Both the position numbers and the translations under genes were made by a program. From positions 310,001-374,000 of the forward strand of contig NC_086040.1 of the NCBI RefSeq assembly GCF_036323735.1: a stretch of 64,000 nucleotides of DNA, written 5' to 3'. Below, piece by piece: positions 25,548-36,124 of the stretch. Within the stretch, counting starts at the first letter, position 1. Each line of letters opens with the position of its first letter. A model generated the notes under the pieces. It was not told where the DNA came from, did no database searches, and was given only the letters and a program-made list of their open reading frames with translations. This DNA comes from Rattus norvegicus (lineage: Eukaryota > Chordata > Mammalia > Rodentia > Muridae).

Positions 25548-25866
25548 GCCAAAAAAAAAACAAAAAAACAAAAAAAAACACACACAGACAAGGATCGCTT
25601 AACTGAGATATGCCATAGAGACCACAGGAGCCTGGGATGACTGGTCTGGGTTATGAACTATGGACGAATCTCTGTCTCTCTCTGTCTCTGTCTCTCTGTC
25701 TCTCTCTCTGTCTCTCTCTGTCTCTGTGTCTCTCTGTCTCTGTCTCTCTCTCTCCCTCTCTCTTCTCCTCCTGCTCCTCTTGTTTCTCCTTTACTTTCTT
25801 CTTCCTCTTTCTTTCTCTTTTCTCTCCACACACTCACCCTTTCTCTTTTTCTCTTCTCTCTCCTGA
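25548..25866. repeat. A-rich run and (TCTG/TC)n pyrimidine tract
   Basis: An A-rich run with CA units (25548-25588) is followed by a TCTCTG/TCTC tract at about 25670-25860. The low-complexity open frames on both strands (CLSLSLC and RERERQRD) come from this tract and are not genes. Confidence 0.9.
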
Positions 25867-26107
25867 CTCAGCATGGCAACTCCCCTGACCTCAGACCTTG
25901 AGCTCAATGAATTCAACCCAAAGCAGCTTTCCAGAATTATTCCTTTTAATATGATCTAATTGGCTTGAACTGGCTCATTTCACCAGCAGAGAAATAAAGT
26001 ATCACTAATCGCTATTCATGTCTCTGATAAATGATTAGATAAAAAAATGTTCTAAGATATGTAGAGGTTTGAAGATAAGTTCTGAGGGTCTCAAAAACTA
26101 TTAAACG

Positions 26108-26132
26108 GGTGTGTGTGTGTGTGTGTGTGTGT
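26108..26132 (+). repeat. (GT)n microsatellite
   Basis: About 12 GT dinucleotides. Confidence 0.95.
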
Positions 26133-26569
26133 AATATTTCAGATTTCTTGACCCTCCTATGCTGTTATTGCCCTGGGATCTTGAAGATGCAAGATTTGCT
26201 GGAGTAAGACTGCCCACTACTCAGTCACAAGCTCAGAATTCTGAGTTTTCTTTAGTTGTCTCCTGACTTACAAATGGTTTTCATTAGGCTAAAACATTTC
26301 TGTCCAACCTTTGTACCTAGCTCTCTGGACAAAACACCAAACCAAACCAAACATATCTTTTAATCTAAAGCTATCGTTTTTGCTAAGACTCAAAGGCATG
26401 AGTCTGCTCTTGCTGTCATACAGACACATGTTAACTGCTTTTTTAAAATATGAATTTTAATATGGTATGCTTATATATCTCCATCTGTGAGCTAAATTTC
26501 ATATAAACTTCAGGGAGTCAAAGAAATCTCAAGACCTTGATCTACCCGCCACATGTCAAATGACTCTAG

Positions 26570-27252
26570 ATAAGTACATCCAAACTTTCTGCACATGTCT
26601 GTCCCTCAAAATGAGATTCCCCCTCTTTCTCCAGGAGATTCCTTACCTTCTCCAATTACTAGGAAATTATACCTTGTGCCCCTGGGAGTCTATGATATCT
26701 CAGCAGATTCTCAAGTGGCTGGCAAACTCCATCCAGGGATCACCAGAGGACTGCAAACTGCTGAGCTCTGTCTGCACTTGCTGAAAGTAAAACAGATCAG
26801 CTGTTGTGATTGTTTCCTATCTCTTCGACTGGATCAGCTAATCAGCTAATCTTCAAATAAATGCTTACTTGTGAAGAACCCTAGGGCCTTTGGCCAGCCT
26901 TACACCCCCTGTCTCCGGGGCAAGACTAGGCCAAGTTCTATTCTCCACCCACAGGAACATTTTTGAGTAGAAAATTCTCAGACTGTACTGACTGATGCTT
27001 GATGGCTTTAAAGGTTAATATTCTTAGCCGATAAGCAGTAACCTTGCTGAGGTAACCTGTTCCCATAAAAGGCATAAGAACTGCTTGTAATAGCCATTCG
27101 GAGTCACTTTCTAGTCACTCACCTTGAGGGACTAATTGAAGGTTGACCCTGAAGTGATGAAAAATAAACCTCTTGCTTTTCCATTGATCTGCATCTCGGT
27201 GTCTCACTCGGGGTTATCTCGAAGTAAGTACCACTGAAAGAGGGTTGTGGGG
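26570..27252 (+). mobile_element. Class I ERV LTR-like region (5' LTR of a + strand element)
   Basis: It has a TATA-like 'cccataaaaggcat' near 27061 and a polyadenylation signal 'aaaaataaacctcttgc' near 27161, followed by a 'tctcggtgtctcactcgggg' U5-like end. A primer-binding-site-like sequence follows directly. This order (TATA, AATAAACCTCTTGC-type signal, PBS) is that of gammaretrovirus-related LTRs. The left border is uncertain; a separate polyadenylation-like 'aaataaatgctta' near 26855 suggests that another LTR scrap adjoins. Confidence 0.65.
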
Positions 27253-27271
27253 TGGGAGGGTCGTCCTGAAT
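27253..27271 (+). other. ERV primer-binding-site-like sequence (tRNA-Pro type)
   Basis: The 19 bases starting tgggagggtcgtcct resemble, with a few mismatches, the tRNA-Pro primer-binding site of gammaretroviruses. They lie immediately after the U5-like end, which is the expected place. The assignment is by eye. Confidence 0.55.
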
Positions 27272-27693
27272 TTGGGTAGACACCCCTGCCCCCATCCCTG
27301 GAGACCTATCAGAGTGCAAAAGGACAAACTCAGCAACAGGCACCTACTGCTGTTTGTCTCTGGTCTTTTGCTTTCACTTTTGACTCCTGAGCATGGTGTT
27401 GGCTGGAAAGCCTCTACCCTGGTGTGGGTCAATTGCAGAGGGCAGATGTGGCTTAACTCTGTGACCCTGGGGATTCTGGAGGACACTTCAGGCCCCTGGA
27501 GGGAGTCAGGAGGACTCTGCACTATTGAAACTTGCTAAACTCCATACTGGTAGGATCCAAGGGAGTCGCCAGGTTACCTGGTTTCTACACTCACAGCAGG
27601 GCCAAAGTGTTTGTGTGTTGTCTTTCTCTGTGTTTGTTGGTGTTAGTTATCTCATTTTGTGTTCTTGGACTTGAAGTCACAATATTTTTGGAC

Positions 27694-27825
27694 ATGGGAC
27701 AGACTGAATCTACCCCATTAAACATCCTAGTTAACCACTGGAGGGAAGGTAGGGAAAGAGGAGAAAACTTGTCAGTAGCGAAAGACCCCCGGAGTGATGA
27801 CACCCTCACTCAAGTCTTGGGATAA
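27694..27825 (+). pseudogene. ERV gag (matrix) start, cut off
   Basis: An ATG at 27694 opens MGQTESTPLNILVNHWREG. The N-terminal Met-Gly fits the myristoylated matrix domain of class I retroviral Gag. The frame is open upstream to 27532 without a stop, so an in-frame leader extension exists. The gag sequence ends after about 40 codons where an antisense LTR begins (27818). Only a remnant. Confidence 0.65.
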
Positions 27826-28289
27826 CTCGACCCCATAAGAACTCACACAAGACCATCCTTGCTGTAATCACATGAGGTTTATGGATAGCAACCAGTGCAC
27901 TGGGGTCGAGACTTGTATCCCACGCAGGGGCAGTGGGGTTCGACCCCTAGAGGCTGGGAGAAGAGCTATTTAAAGGGAGAAACCACAACCCGAGGGGGCA
28001 GGGATGGTGTCATTGGAAAGTGTGTAGAGTAACAGTGAAAAATCACAAGGAAAAACTCTCTGTCTCCCAAGATTGTCTTGTAGGAGGAGCCATCTCCTGC
28101 TTCTCAGATTGTTTAACTTCATGGTCTGCTCGTTCCTAGGAGAAGTTGCTTCCTGCTTCTCAACATTGTTCTCTAAGATTTATGGTCAGCTAGTTTCTGG
28201 GAGAAAGCTGTTGAGCTGGCCAATGTAATTACCCATTTTATAGCCCTAGGAGAGGCTTCTTGGAACATACAATTCTGGGGCCTGAAACA
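27818..28289 (-). mobile_element. Antisense LTR inserted in or joined to the gag remnant
   Basis: Read on the minus strand the block starts TGTTTCAGG at 28289. It has a TATA-like 'ctttaaatagctctt' (about 27965-27980) and a 'ccataaacctcatgtgatta' polyadenylation region (about 27865-27885), and ends near 27818 with CA. The length of about 470 bp and these signals fit a gammaretrovirus-type LTR. No matching target duplication was found, so this may be a recombined junction rather than a clean insertion. Confidence 0.65.
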
Positions 28290-28310
28290 TATCCCTCCTG
28301 CAAGTTAAGC

Positions 28311-28740
28311 AGCCAGGCACTAATACTTACTACTGAATGCAGGACATAGGAGCGGTAAACCATCCAGTGGCTGACATCCGCCCTACTGTGCCTAACCCCT
28401 ACACCCTGCTGAGCTTTTAGCCACCGTCCAGAATTTGGTACCTAGTCTCAGACTTGAAAGAAGCTTTCTTCTGCCTGCCTTTGGCACCCCGAAGTCAAGA
28501 ATACTTCGCCTCTGAGTGGAAAGACCCAGAGGATGGGACCACCAGTCAGCTGACATGGGACTAGATTCTTTACCACTTGGGCTCAATCCAGCTACCTTAC
28601 TGCCCGATCCCACCTCAAGCCACCACATCACAAATGTCAAGGAAAACTGCAGAATCCCATGGGTGGAGAAAAGAACTCTCCCACTGACCCCTGCTTGGAG
28701 ACGAGGCTACCTGGTTTAAGGGCAGGAAGCAGGCGACATT
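28311..28740 (+). pseudogene. ERV pol remnant (reverse transcriptase joined to RNase H part)
   Basis: The + strand translation holds VSDLKEAFFCLPLAP with EYFAFEWKDPEDG (about 28447-28540), which is the palm region of a gammaretrovirus-like reverse transcriptase. Within about 30 bp it moves to LNPATLLPDP (near 28575-28605), a motif at the start of the RNase H part, in another frame. The catalytic centre in between is deleted. It may belong to the same + strand element as the gag start at 27694. Confidence 0.7.
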
Positions 28741-28799
28741 TGATTTTAATGTACTGAAGAGAGAGGTGTTTTGGTTTGTTCTTCTTTGATTGGTTGTGG

Positions 28800-29335
28800 T
28801 TTGTTTTTTCCATTTATTTAAAATAGATCTCTTTCTCACTTCATATATCCTGATTATGGTATCTCCTCCTTCTACACTTCCCAATACCTGCATCCATCAC
28901 TTCTGTCCCTTCTTGATCCCCTTCCTTTCTGTCTCTTATTGTAAAAAACAGGATTTTAATGTTTAATAATAAATTATAACAAGATAAAACATACTAAAAA
29001 AATAACAGAAAGAAAAGAAACAAAAAGTAGATACAAGAATCAGAGACCCACTCACAAATACCATACAAACACTAAACTGAAACCCATAATATACACACAG
29101 AGGACCTGGTGGAGACCTATGGAGGTCCTGTGCATCCAGCCTCAGTCTCTGTGAGTTCATATGAGCTTTGCTCAGTTAATTTAGAGAGCCTTGTCTTTTC
29201 TTTCTGTCCTCCATTCCCTTTGGCTCTTACAATCATTCCAGTTACTCTTTCATGAGGTTCCCTGAGTCCTGACAGGAGGATTTGATGAAGAAATCCCACT
29301 TAGGGCTGAGTGTACCAAAGCTTCTCCCTCCCCAT
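28800..29335 (-). mobile_element. Antisense L1 fragment
   Basis: The 'cagcctcagtctctgtgagttcatatgagctttgctcagtt' type block (in pieces around 29138-29180) and the preceding T-rich end read as a decayed rodent L1 3' region on the minus strand. Non-coding. Confidence 0.6.
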
Positions 29336-29861
29336 GCCCTCTTTCTACCCCCCCCATTCTGTATTTTTTTCCCATCCGCTGCAGGAGGAAGCTTTGATGA
29401 CTGAACAAAGCTGTATGAGTACAGCGAAATGCCCTTAACAGTAATTTGTTGGGATCTTTTAATTTTATTTTTCTATAGATTGGTAGTATTTGCTTTTAGG
29501 TCACTGGGCTCTTTAGTCTCAACTTCTTGGCCACCCAAGCAGTGTCAGATATAGGTCTGATGGAGGGAGCCGTAAGTCAAGTCAAATATTTACTAGTTAG
29601 CCCTCAAATATGTGACATAGATACCATAGCATGTCTTGGAGGTAGGATAGCATTATACATCAAAAGATTTGTGGTTGGTACCTTCTGCTGGCCTTCAGGA
29701 ACAAATAAGCACACATGAGTGAGTGAGCACAGTCTCAGCTACATGAGGCTCACAATACCGCTCTTCCCAGCACATAATTGAACCACAGGTGTGGAAATAG
29801 ATGTAAACACTATTCATTAATGCTGAAACATCAAAATCTTAAGTTTGCTTAATCATCGTAG

Positions 29862-30076
29862 GAGGCGGAGTCCGATGTCAGAAGACAGAATGAGCCAAGT
29901 GAAATAGTTCAGAGAATCATGGGACCCATCCGTAATCAACCAAATTTTTCAGTGAAATATGAAGAGCAACGGTCCAGCAAAAGGGTAAGGAAGGAATCCC
30001 ATGCACTTGAATCTAAAACACTGACCTTTCTACATCAGCTGCAAGAGCATTACAAGAGGCCAGGGTTAAAAATAGC
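29862..30076 (+). other. Exon-like open segment with strong 5' splice site, unrecognised
   Basis: Starting right after 'tcgtag' (a possible, weak acceptor), about 72 codons are open without a stop. The last codons are KRPGLKIA and then 'gctgtaagttcc', a near-ideal 5' splice site (GTAAGT at about 30077). The translated peptide is charged and not low-complexity: RSSKRVRKESHALESKT followed by LTFLHQLQEHYKRPGLKI. The FLxQL...YKR-G-LKI pattern loosely resembles the start of an ARID DNA-binding domain such as those in KDM5 proteins, but the match is weak and I do not assign it. No partner exons were recognised. It could be a relic exon of a decayed gene or chance. Confidence 0.35.
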
Positions 30077-30399
30077 TGTAAGTTCCCCATATGTGTGTAT
30101 GTACATGTACCTGTCCTTCAGTCCTTTTGTAAGCATCCATGATTCCAAGAAGAATGATATCCAGATTCAAGTAGCATGTAAATGCAAGGAGTGTTTTATT
30201 CTGTAGAAGTTCTGCATGCTGGGGTCTCCCATTATCAAGATAGATACCCGAGTGAGCTTGCAGGTTTGATTTAAAGCACATTGGGGAATTCCCAGGTAGG
30301 TGACCTTATCCCGCTCTATCTCTTAGGGAATGTTATTGGAGCATGGAGCCTGGAATCTGTTGTTGAGTAATTCAGGGGTAGGTGGCCTGACCTTGTTCT

Positions 30400-31700
30400 A
30401 TCTCTTAAGGACATTCAGAACTATTACCTGGGTGTGAAGGCTGGATACTGTTGCTGAGCCATTGTCCTTACTTTAGGCCAAGTGGTGGGGCAGTTTCTGA
30501 CTAGTTGCATGAAGCCTCAGTTTTTAGTCCTAATCTCTTGAACTGCCAATTTGAGACCTGTCATGGAGTCAGCCTGTCTCATCATTTCACCCTCAGTTTG
30601 GGCCATCTCCAATCCTTGAGAGATTTTAATAAAACTGTTCTGAAACAAACCAAACTAAAGCACTGATTATGCAGAGACAGTAAGTCCAAGCTAACATCAG
30701 TAGAATCTGGCATGGATTCTTTGACCACCCCTGAGCAGCCAACATAGAAACATCATTCGTCATCTAAGGCTGCACAGAGTCCTCCCTACTAGAGGAACAG
30801 CAAGTCTAGGCCTCTTCTGTTCTCTCAGACCACTTCTGTCAGGGATGCACTATTTCATCTCCTATTTTCCTGTATCTATCTCTATCCGTAGGGCCTTGAA
30901 ATTTTTATCTAGGAGTATTAGGACTGAGGCACCTACAATAGCAGCTCCAGCCAGCCCTATAGGCCAAGGAGAGAACCTAGAAACACAACAGAAGTGACCT
31001 GATTGTGTGGAGGTGCTAGCTGGCTGGAGACATCCTACCCAGAGTAGTAAGTCATTCTGGGTACAAGCTGTACTAGAACATAAAAATCCTCAGTTGCATT
31101 TATAGCCAGGCCATAAATGTATGTAGTAAGCCCTGAAGTACGCGTTACAGTGCAGTGGCAGAGGTGGGAATCAGTTGGGGATATCTTCTTTCCAATGCAG
31201 AGTCCCTGTCTGGTAACCAACGGTTCTTTGTTAAGTCCAGGGAGAGAGGAGTTAAGAACCAGCAATCTGATCTGCCTTCTTGCCAGCCACTGTGAACTTG
31301 ATGACAAGGTTTGTAGCATCTCCATTGGGGGAATCCAGATAGTAATGGGGTAGTGGCTGGTGCAGCAAAATGTAGGCAGCAAGCAAGCAGGATCACTGGA
31401 GTACTGGAGTCACAGTTTCAGTATCAACAGGGTATGGAGTGACCTTCCATTGTTCCTGTTGCCTGGAAGTCTCCTGTGCTGGACCTTGACTGCTGGATCG
31501 TCTCTCCTCGTAGGGTTAACACGAGAGTGATGTATCCACATTCTGATCCTGTCCACCTTATCAGCCCTATGTGTGGTCAGGAACAAGGTGTAAGGCCCTT
31601 TCCAGCAAGGTTCCAGAGTCTTGTGGTTATATCTGTTAATCCAGATTTGTCACATGGTTCAAAGTAATGGGGGCTACGTAGAGGGACAAACTCATAAACC
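30400..31700 (-). pseudogene. ERV env remnant
   Basis: This is the expected place for env, downstream of integrase. The minus-strand open frame 31035-31382 ends with a region leading to a hydrophobic, fusion-peptide-like stretch (about 30890-31010). The frames are heavily broken and the subunit borders cannot be placed with certainty. Confidence 0.5.
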
Positions 31701-31799
31701 TGGCTGATGGAAGGCCAGAGTTGCGTGTAGATCCTATGGAGGGCTCCCAAGGATTTTTAAAACGTTTGCTGGTCATATTCAGCTAAGATACCGACTGGA

Positions 31800-33960
31800 G
31801 GTAGGGCAGCATGGGAGGGGGCCTCCCATATAGGATCTCAAAAAGCAGAGAAACCTAAAATATAGGCAGTGTTCCTAGCTGTAAATAAGGCATAAAGTAG
31901 GAGAGATTCCCAGTCGCTGCCAGTTTCAGGTGTAGATTTGGTAAAGGCCTCCTTCAGGGTCCGATTCATCCCTTCTACTTGCCCTGAACCATGGGGAAGG
32001 TATGCATAATATAATTTTCTATTGGTTCCCCAGAATCTCTACCTATGGTAGAGGTGGAGTTACCTAAGAGAGGAATGCTGGTTCATTGTCAGACCGAAGC
32101 AGGGTAGGCAAACCATATCTGGGTATGATGTCCTCCAGAAGCTTTTTTTCCCACTATTTTGGCAGACTCCCTCTCTGTGGGGTAGGCTTCAACCCATCCT
32201 GAAAAGGTATCCATAACAATTAGCAAATACTTGTGTCCATAAGTTCCTGGTTTTATTTCTGTAGTCTATTTCCCAATTAGCCCCTGGCTGTTGACCCCTG
32301 ATTCTGGTTCCTGTAGTCTGAGGAGTTCACAGCCTGGCAGATGGCTCAGTCTGAGATTACCTGATCAACCACGTGTCCTAAGTCAAATATTTTGTACCTT
32401 GCCCCTCACAAAAATTACTTCAGTTTGCAGTGACCAACAGTGAAGTTTAATGGATCTGATGGATGACTGGCTTAGCAAACTTCTTAGGTAGGATGGTGCA
32501 GCCTTCAGAGGTCAGCAACCGTCAGTCTCTTCTGAAAACTCCTTGGCATTTCACCTGATGTCGTTTGTCTTCAGTAGTATACTCAGGGATGGTTAGGAGT
32601 GCATTGGGCAGCAAAGCTATCAGGAGTTGGCAGCTTGAGTAGCCTCCCTTTTGGCTTTATCAGCTAGCCTGTTCCCTCAGACAATTTCTGATGTCCCTGT
32701 CTGATTGATGCCCAGGGCAATGAACTATAGCCATTTTGAGAGTGTTTTGAATAAAGCAAGTATTCCTTCCTTATTTTTGATGGTTTTTCCTTGGGCAGAT
32801 ATTAGTCCTATCTGCTGTCAGTGTAAATGTTGGCTATGGCTCTTTTTGCCAGTCTTAAAGCCTGGGTAAGAGCCTTTTGCTCAGCTTTCTGAGCTGAAGT
32901 TCCCAGCAGCAAATCAGTGGTCCAAATAACAGGTCCAAGTCCACTACCACCACCCCTGCGTCCCTGACTCCATTCTGGATGAAGCTGCTCCTATCCCTGT
33001 GGTACATACGTTCCCCATCAGCCTGACACTCTGGATGTGCCCCAGAACTATACAGAGAGCAAACATGCTGCACATCTGTGGCTGGGTCAGAGAGGAGGAT
33101 GGCTGGGTTTAGGGCAGAAGATGGGTTATATCTTATGTGAGGGGACTCAAAAGTAGAGCCTGAAAGTGCACCAACTGGGGTTCGACAGCCACTGGCTGGG
33201 TGGATTCTTGAGGGTCCCCTCAGTAGCATGGGGGAGGGGAGATAGTGATAACAAGTCCCTGACCCATGGTTACGTTGCCAGCATCTTTGACTAGAAGGAC
33301 AGTGGCAGCTGTGGTCCAGAAGCAGGCTGGCCATTTTTGGCCCACCGGGTCCAGCTTCTTAGATAAATCAGACTCAGGTCTTTTCTATGATCCCAAAGTT
33401 TGGGTGAGCACCCCCTTTGCTGTCCCCTCTCTCTGATCCACATACAGGTGAAATGGTTTGTGACTCTCTAGGAGGGCCAATGCTGCCATCTCCAGTAAGG
33501 CTCTTCTTAGAGTCTTAAGAGCTACATTCCTCTTAAGGGTCCATCTACTTTGTTTTCTTGGTCCTGGAAGACCTCATAAGGCTTTGGCTAGCTCAAGACC
33601 TTTGCACCCAAAGTCTACAAAACCTGTGAGATCCCAGAAATTCCTGTACTTGCTTTAGGGTTGTTGCAACTGGGATGCTGAGGATGGTTTGCTTCCAGGT
33701 GTCCAACAGCATGTTGGCTGGCCCCCGTTGACTATGCATCCCACATAGGGGACCTCAAGATGACAAAGCTGGGCCTGCCTTCTTAGCAGACACTGGGCAG
33801 CCAAGTTGTCTCAGTTCCTGTAGGAGTCTCATGAGGCCTCCTGGCATGTCTCCAAGCCGGGAGCCCTGCAATACACACAGGACCACAGTTATTTGGGGGT
33901 GGGCCCACAGGTGCTGACCCAAGTACTCAGGCAGTGCCTCCTCCAAGGTGATAGGTTCAG
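31800..33960 (-). pseudogene. ERV pol remnant (RT end, RNase H, integrase)
   Basis: The minus-strand frame at 33755-33946 gives LMRLLQELRQLGCPVSAKKA, the region just after the polymerase catalytic loop. The aspartate pair of that loop is not seen. The open frame 32855-33334 and the sequence before it in a second frame cover the connection and RNase H. Integrase core text appears near 32165-32255. Multiple stops exclude function. Confidence 0.75.
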
Positions 33961-33964
33961 AGAC

Positions 33965-34500
33965 CAGATCTTTTAAATCCAGACTCCATTTTAGAGAACC
34001 TGCCCTAAGTTTGAACTCAGGTTCAAACAGGCATTAGTTTCCAAGTTACGCCCCAGCCCCCACCCCCAACAAAACCTGGGCCTCTCTCCAGTCTCTAGGC
34101 TCACCCCAGTAAGATCTGCACTCCAGGTTACACCCCCAACAAGACCAGTGGCTCCAGGTTATTACCCCAAGAGATCTGCACCCCCAGGTTACAAGCCCCC
34201 AACTCCCTTCCCCATCTCCTCACCCCCACTGCCTAATGAGCACCAATGCAGAGAGAAATAGAAATTGAGTCTACAATTTGATCTCCAGCACCAGCCAGTT
34301 AAACTAAAGGCCTTAGTATCTTTCCAATTTAGATGCTTGCACACTTATCTGCTCCCCCCACCCCTTTGCTGCTTGCTGTAAAGCTTAATCCTGGATAGAT
34401 GCTCAGGGCCCCTTATTCCAACAAAAGAAGTCCTGCCTGCCTGAGGTTAACTGAGGGGCTGAGCTAGCTTAACTAGAATAAACCCTGATGTGAGACTGCA
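33965..34500. repeat. LTR-like or tandem patch replacing the gag-pol junction
   Basis: Between gag capsid and the reverse transcriptase end, the expected protease and N-terminal polymerase are missing. In their place is C-rich sequence with a rough tandem phrase 'ccaggttac-cccc' (about 34040-34205) and an AT-richer part. Deletion plus insertion is inferred. Its family is not recognised. Confidence 0.4.
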
Positions 34501-34559
34501 TTGGATCAGCTCCTGTCCAGTTTAATACTTTAGTGGCGCTAACAGCCTGCAGTCCTGAA

Positions 34560-35540
34560 TCCTTGATGCAGGTGTGTCCATGTCAGTTGTCCCTTGAAGC
34601 CTCTCTCCCAGTCTTGCCATTCAAAGACAAATAGAGGCTGGCTTTAGGCCACAAAGCTATTCAGTGTCTGAAGCTTTCAAAAGGATGTCAGGGGCAGTTT
34701 GGTTAACAAAAGCCATGTTCACAGCTGACTGTTACTCTCTGGCTTCTGGGTCAAAAGCAGTATAGGTCCTATAGGTTTAAAAAACTCTAGATATTCCCTG
34801 GGGTCCTCATTCTTTCCCTGCATAACCTGGCTAACCTTACATAAATTTGTGGGCTATCCGGTGGCCTCTCAGAGCCCCCACCCCGCCCATCAGAATCTGG
34901 CACCTGTTCTTTAACAGCATTGCTAAATTCTCAGTCAGGTCCAGTCCAAGGAAAGGCTGCACCTATATCAGCCTGAACTAGAGTAGGCAGCCCATTTGCT
35001 CCCAGAACCATTTTCTGGGTGGCTCCCAAGAACCCTCTCTCTCTTTCCTCTGTTGTGTAGTGCAGCTAGAGCTGACACCTGGGTTGACTGACACTCATCC
35101 CAGGTAAGTCAACATGACTGAATCTAGAAGACCTGTGAGAGCTCATGGTCTATCTAAAAATGGGAGGGGGGTTTCTGCCAGTTCCTGCAAATGGCACATG
35201 TGTCATGAACACATATTCCCCTGAACATCTGGGGGGAGATTCTACCTGGGTTCCATAGCCTGGAGAGGTAAGGCCTTAGTAGACTGCCCTCTGGAGAGTA
35301 TGGGCCTGAATGTGAGGTGGACTCCAAGTGGGGTCGGGGAGGTCAGGGGCTGCTCTTCCCTCTGCCTGTGCTGGCTGAGGAAGGGTAGTGGCAGAGAGGG
35401 CATGATGAGAACATAGGAAGGGGACAGAAATCCTCCTTGGGAGCAGAAAGAGGAAGCAAGGCAAAGGGGCCAAGGCTGATTCTCCTTTAGAAGAAGAAGG
35501 GTGGGGAGCAGAGAGGCCCATAACAAAAAAAGACCTCATC
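34560..35540 (-). pseudogene. ERV gag remnant
   Basis: The best evidence is NEDPREYLEFFKPIGPI on the minus strand near 34770-34830, matching the C-terminal capsid region of gammaretrovirus-like Gag. Proline-rich open pieces (35276-35539) upstream fit the variable part before capsid. No continuous frame remains. Confidence 0.65.
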
Positions 35541-35722
35541 CAAACAGGGACTTCTCAACCAGGTATTGCCACGTGAAGATGTATGACAGTTGGTCTGGGT
35601 GGCCTCAAAGTCTCATAAACTAAACCTTCACCCTGTAAATGATGGGGAGATGGAAAGTCCCCTCCTCAGTCTATAGGTGGGTCATTCATTCCTGCAGTTA
35701 TGCCTAGCTTGTAGGGACAAAC

Positions 35723-36120
35723 TGCTAGCATTGGTCTAAGCTCCACCCCCCCCAGTTACCTGGCAACAGCCAGGTATGCATGACACTATAAAAGGGGCTG
35801 ATGGCCCCCTCCTCATTCTGTTGCTCTCTTGCTCTTACTCTCTTCCCCCTTTGTCCGTCTCTCCACATTCCCCTCTCCCCTACTCTTCCAAGTACTCATA
35901 GACAGCCTCTACTTCTCTATTTCTCTACTCTTATTCCCCCACCCCCAGTCTCTCTAGGCTTCTGCCACCCTCCCTGCCTGGTTGCTGACTTTGCAGCCTC
36001 TAGTTCTAATGGTGGGCTGGGAGAGCAGAAGCAGGTCTGGCCTAGCCCCTTGAGTCCTGCTGGAGACTGGCTGAGGAGACCTTCTCTTTCCCTGTGTGCA
36101 GCCATCTTCCCTCCCAAGTG
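35723..36120 (+). mobile_element. LTR-like start with TATA box (copy 1)
   Basis: 'tgctagcattggtctaagct' at 35723 and 'gttacctggcaaca' lead to 'actataaaaggggc' near 35786, then a C/T-rich stretch. The same order is found at 41266 (tgttagcattctgtctaagct...ctatataaaagggg), so both are copies of one LTR family. The pyrimidine-rich R/U5-like part continues into the huge CT tract. The family name is not known to me. Confidence 0.65.
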
Positions 36121-36124
36121 TTCC

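Larger units (their letters stand above)
30077..35570 (-). mobile_element. Decayed gammaretrovirus-like ERV, minus strand (gag-pol-env order)
   Basis: Reading from high to low coordinates: gag capsid sequence (EDPREYLEFF near 34775-34830), a foreign LTR-like patch (about 33965-34500), reverse transcriptase end, RNase H, integrase (DTFSGWVEAYPTERE near 32165-32240), and env ending near 30.4 kb. A probable 3' LTR piece with 'cagaataaaacactcc' lies near 30183-30205. All frames are broken by many stops and shifts. The order and motifs show a class I provirus that inserted on the minus strand long ago. Confidence 0.78.
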
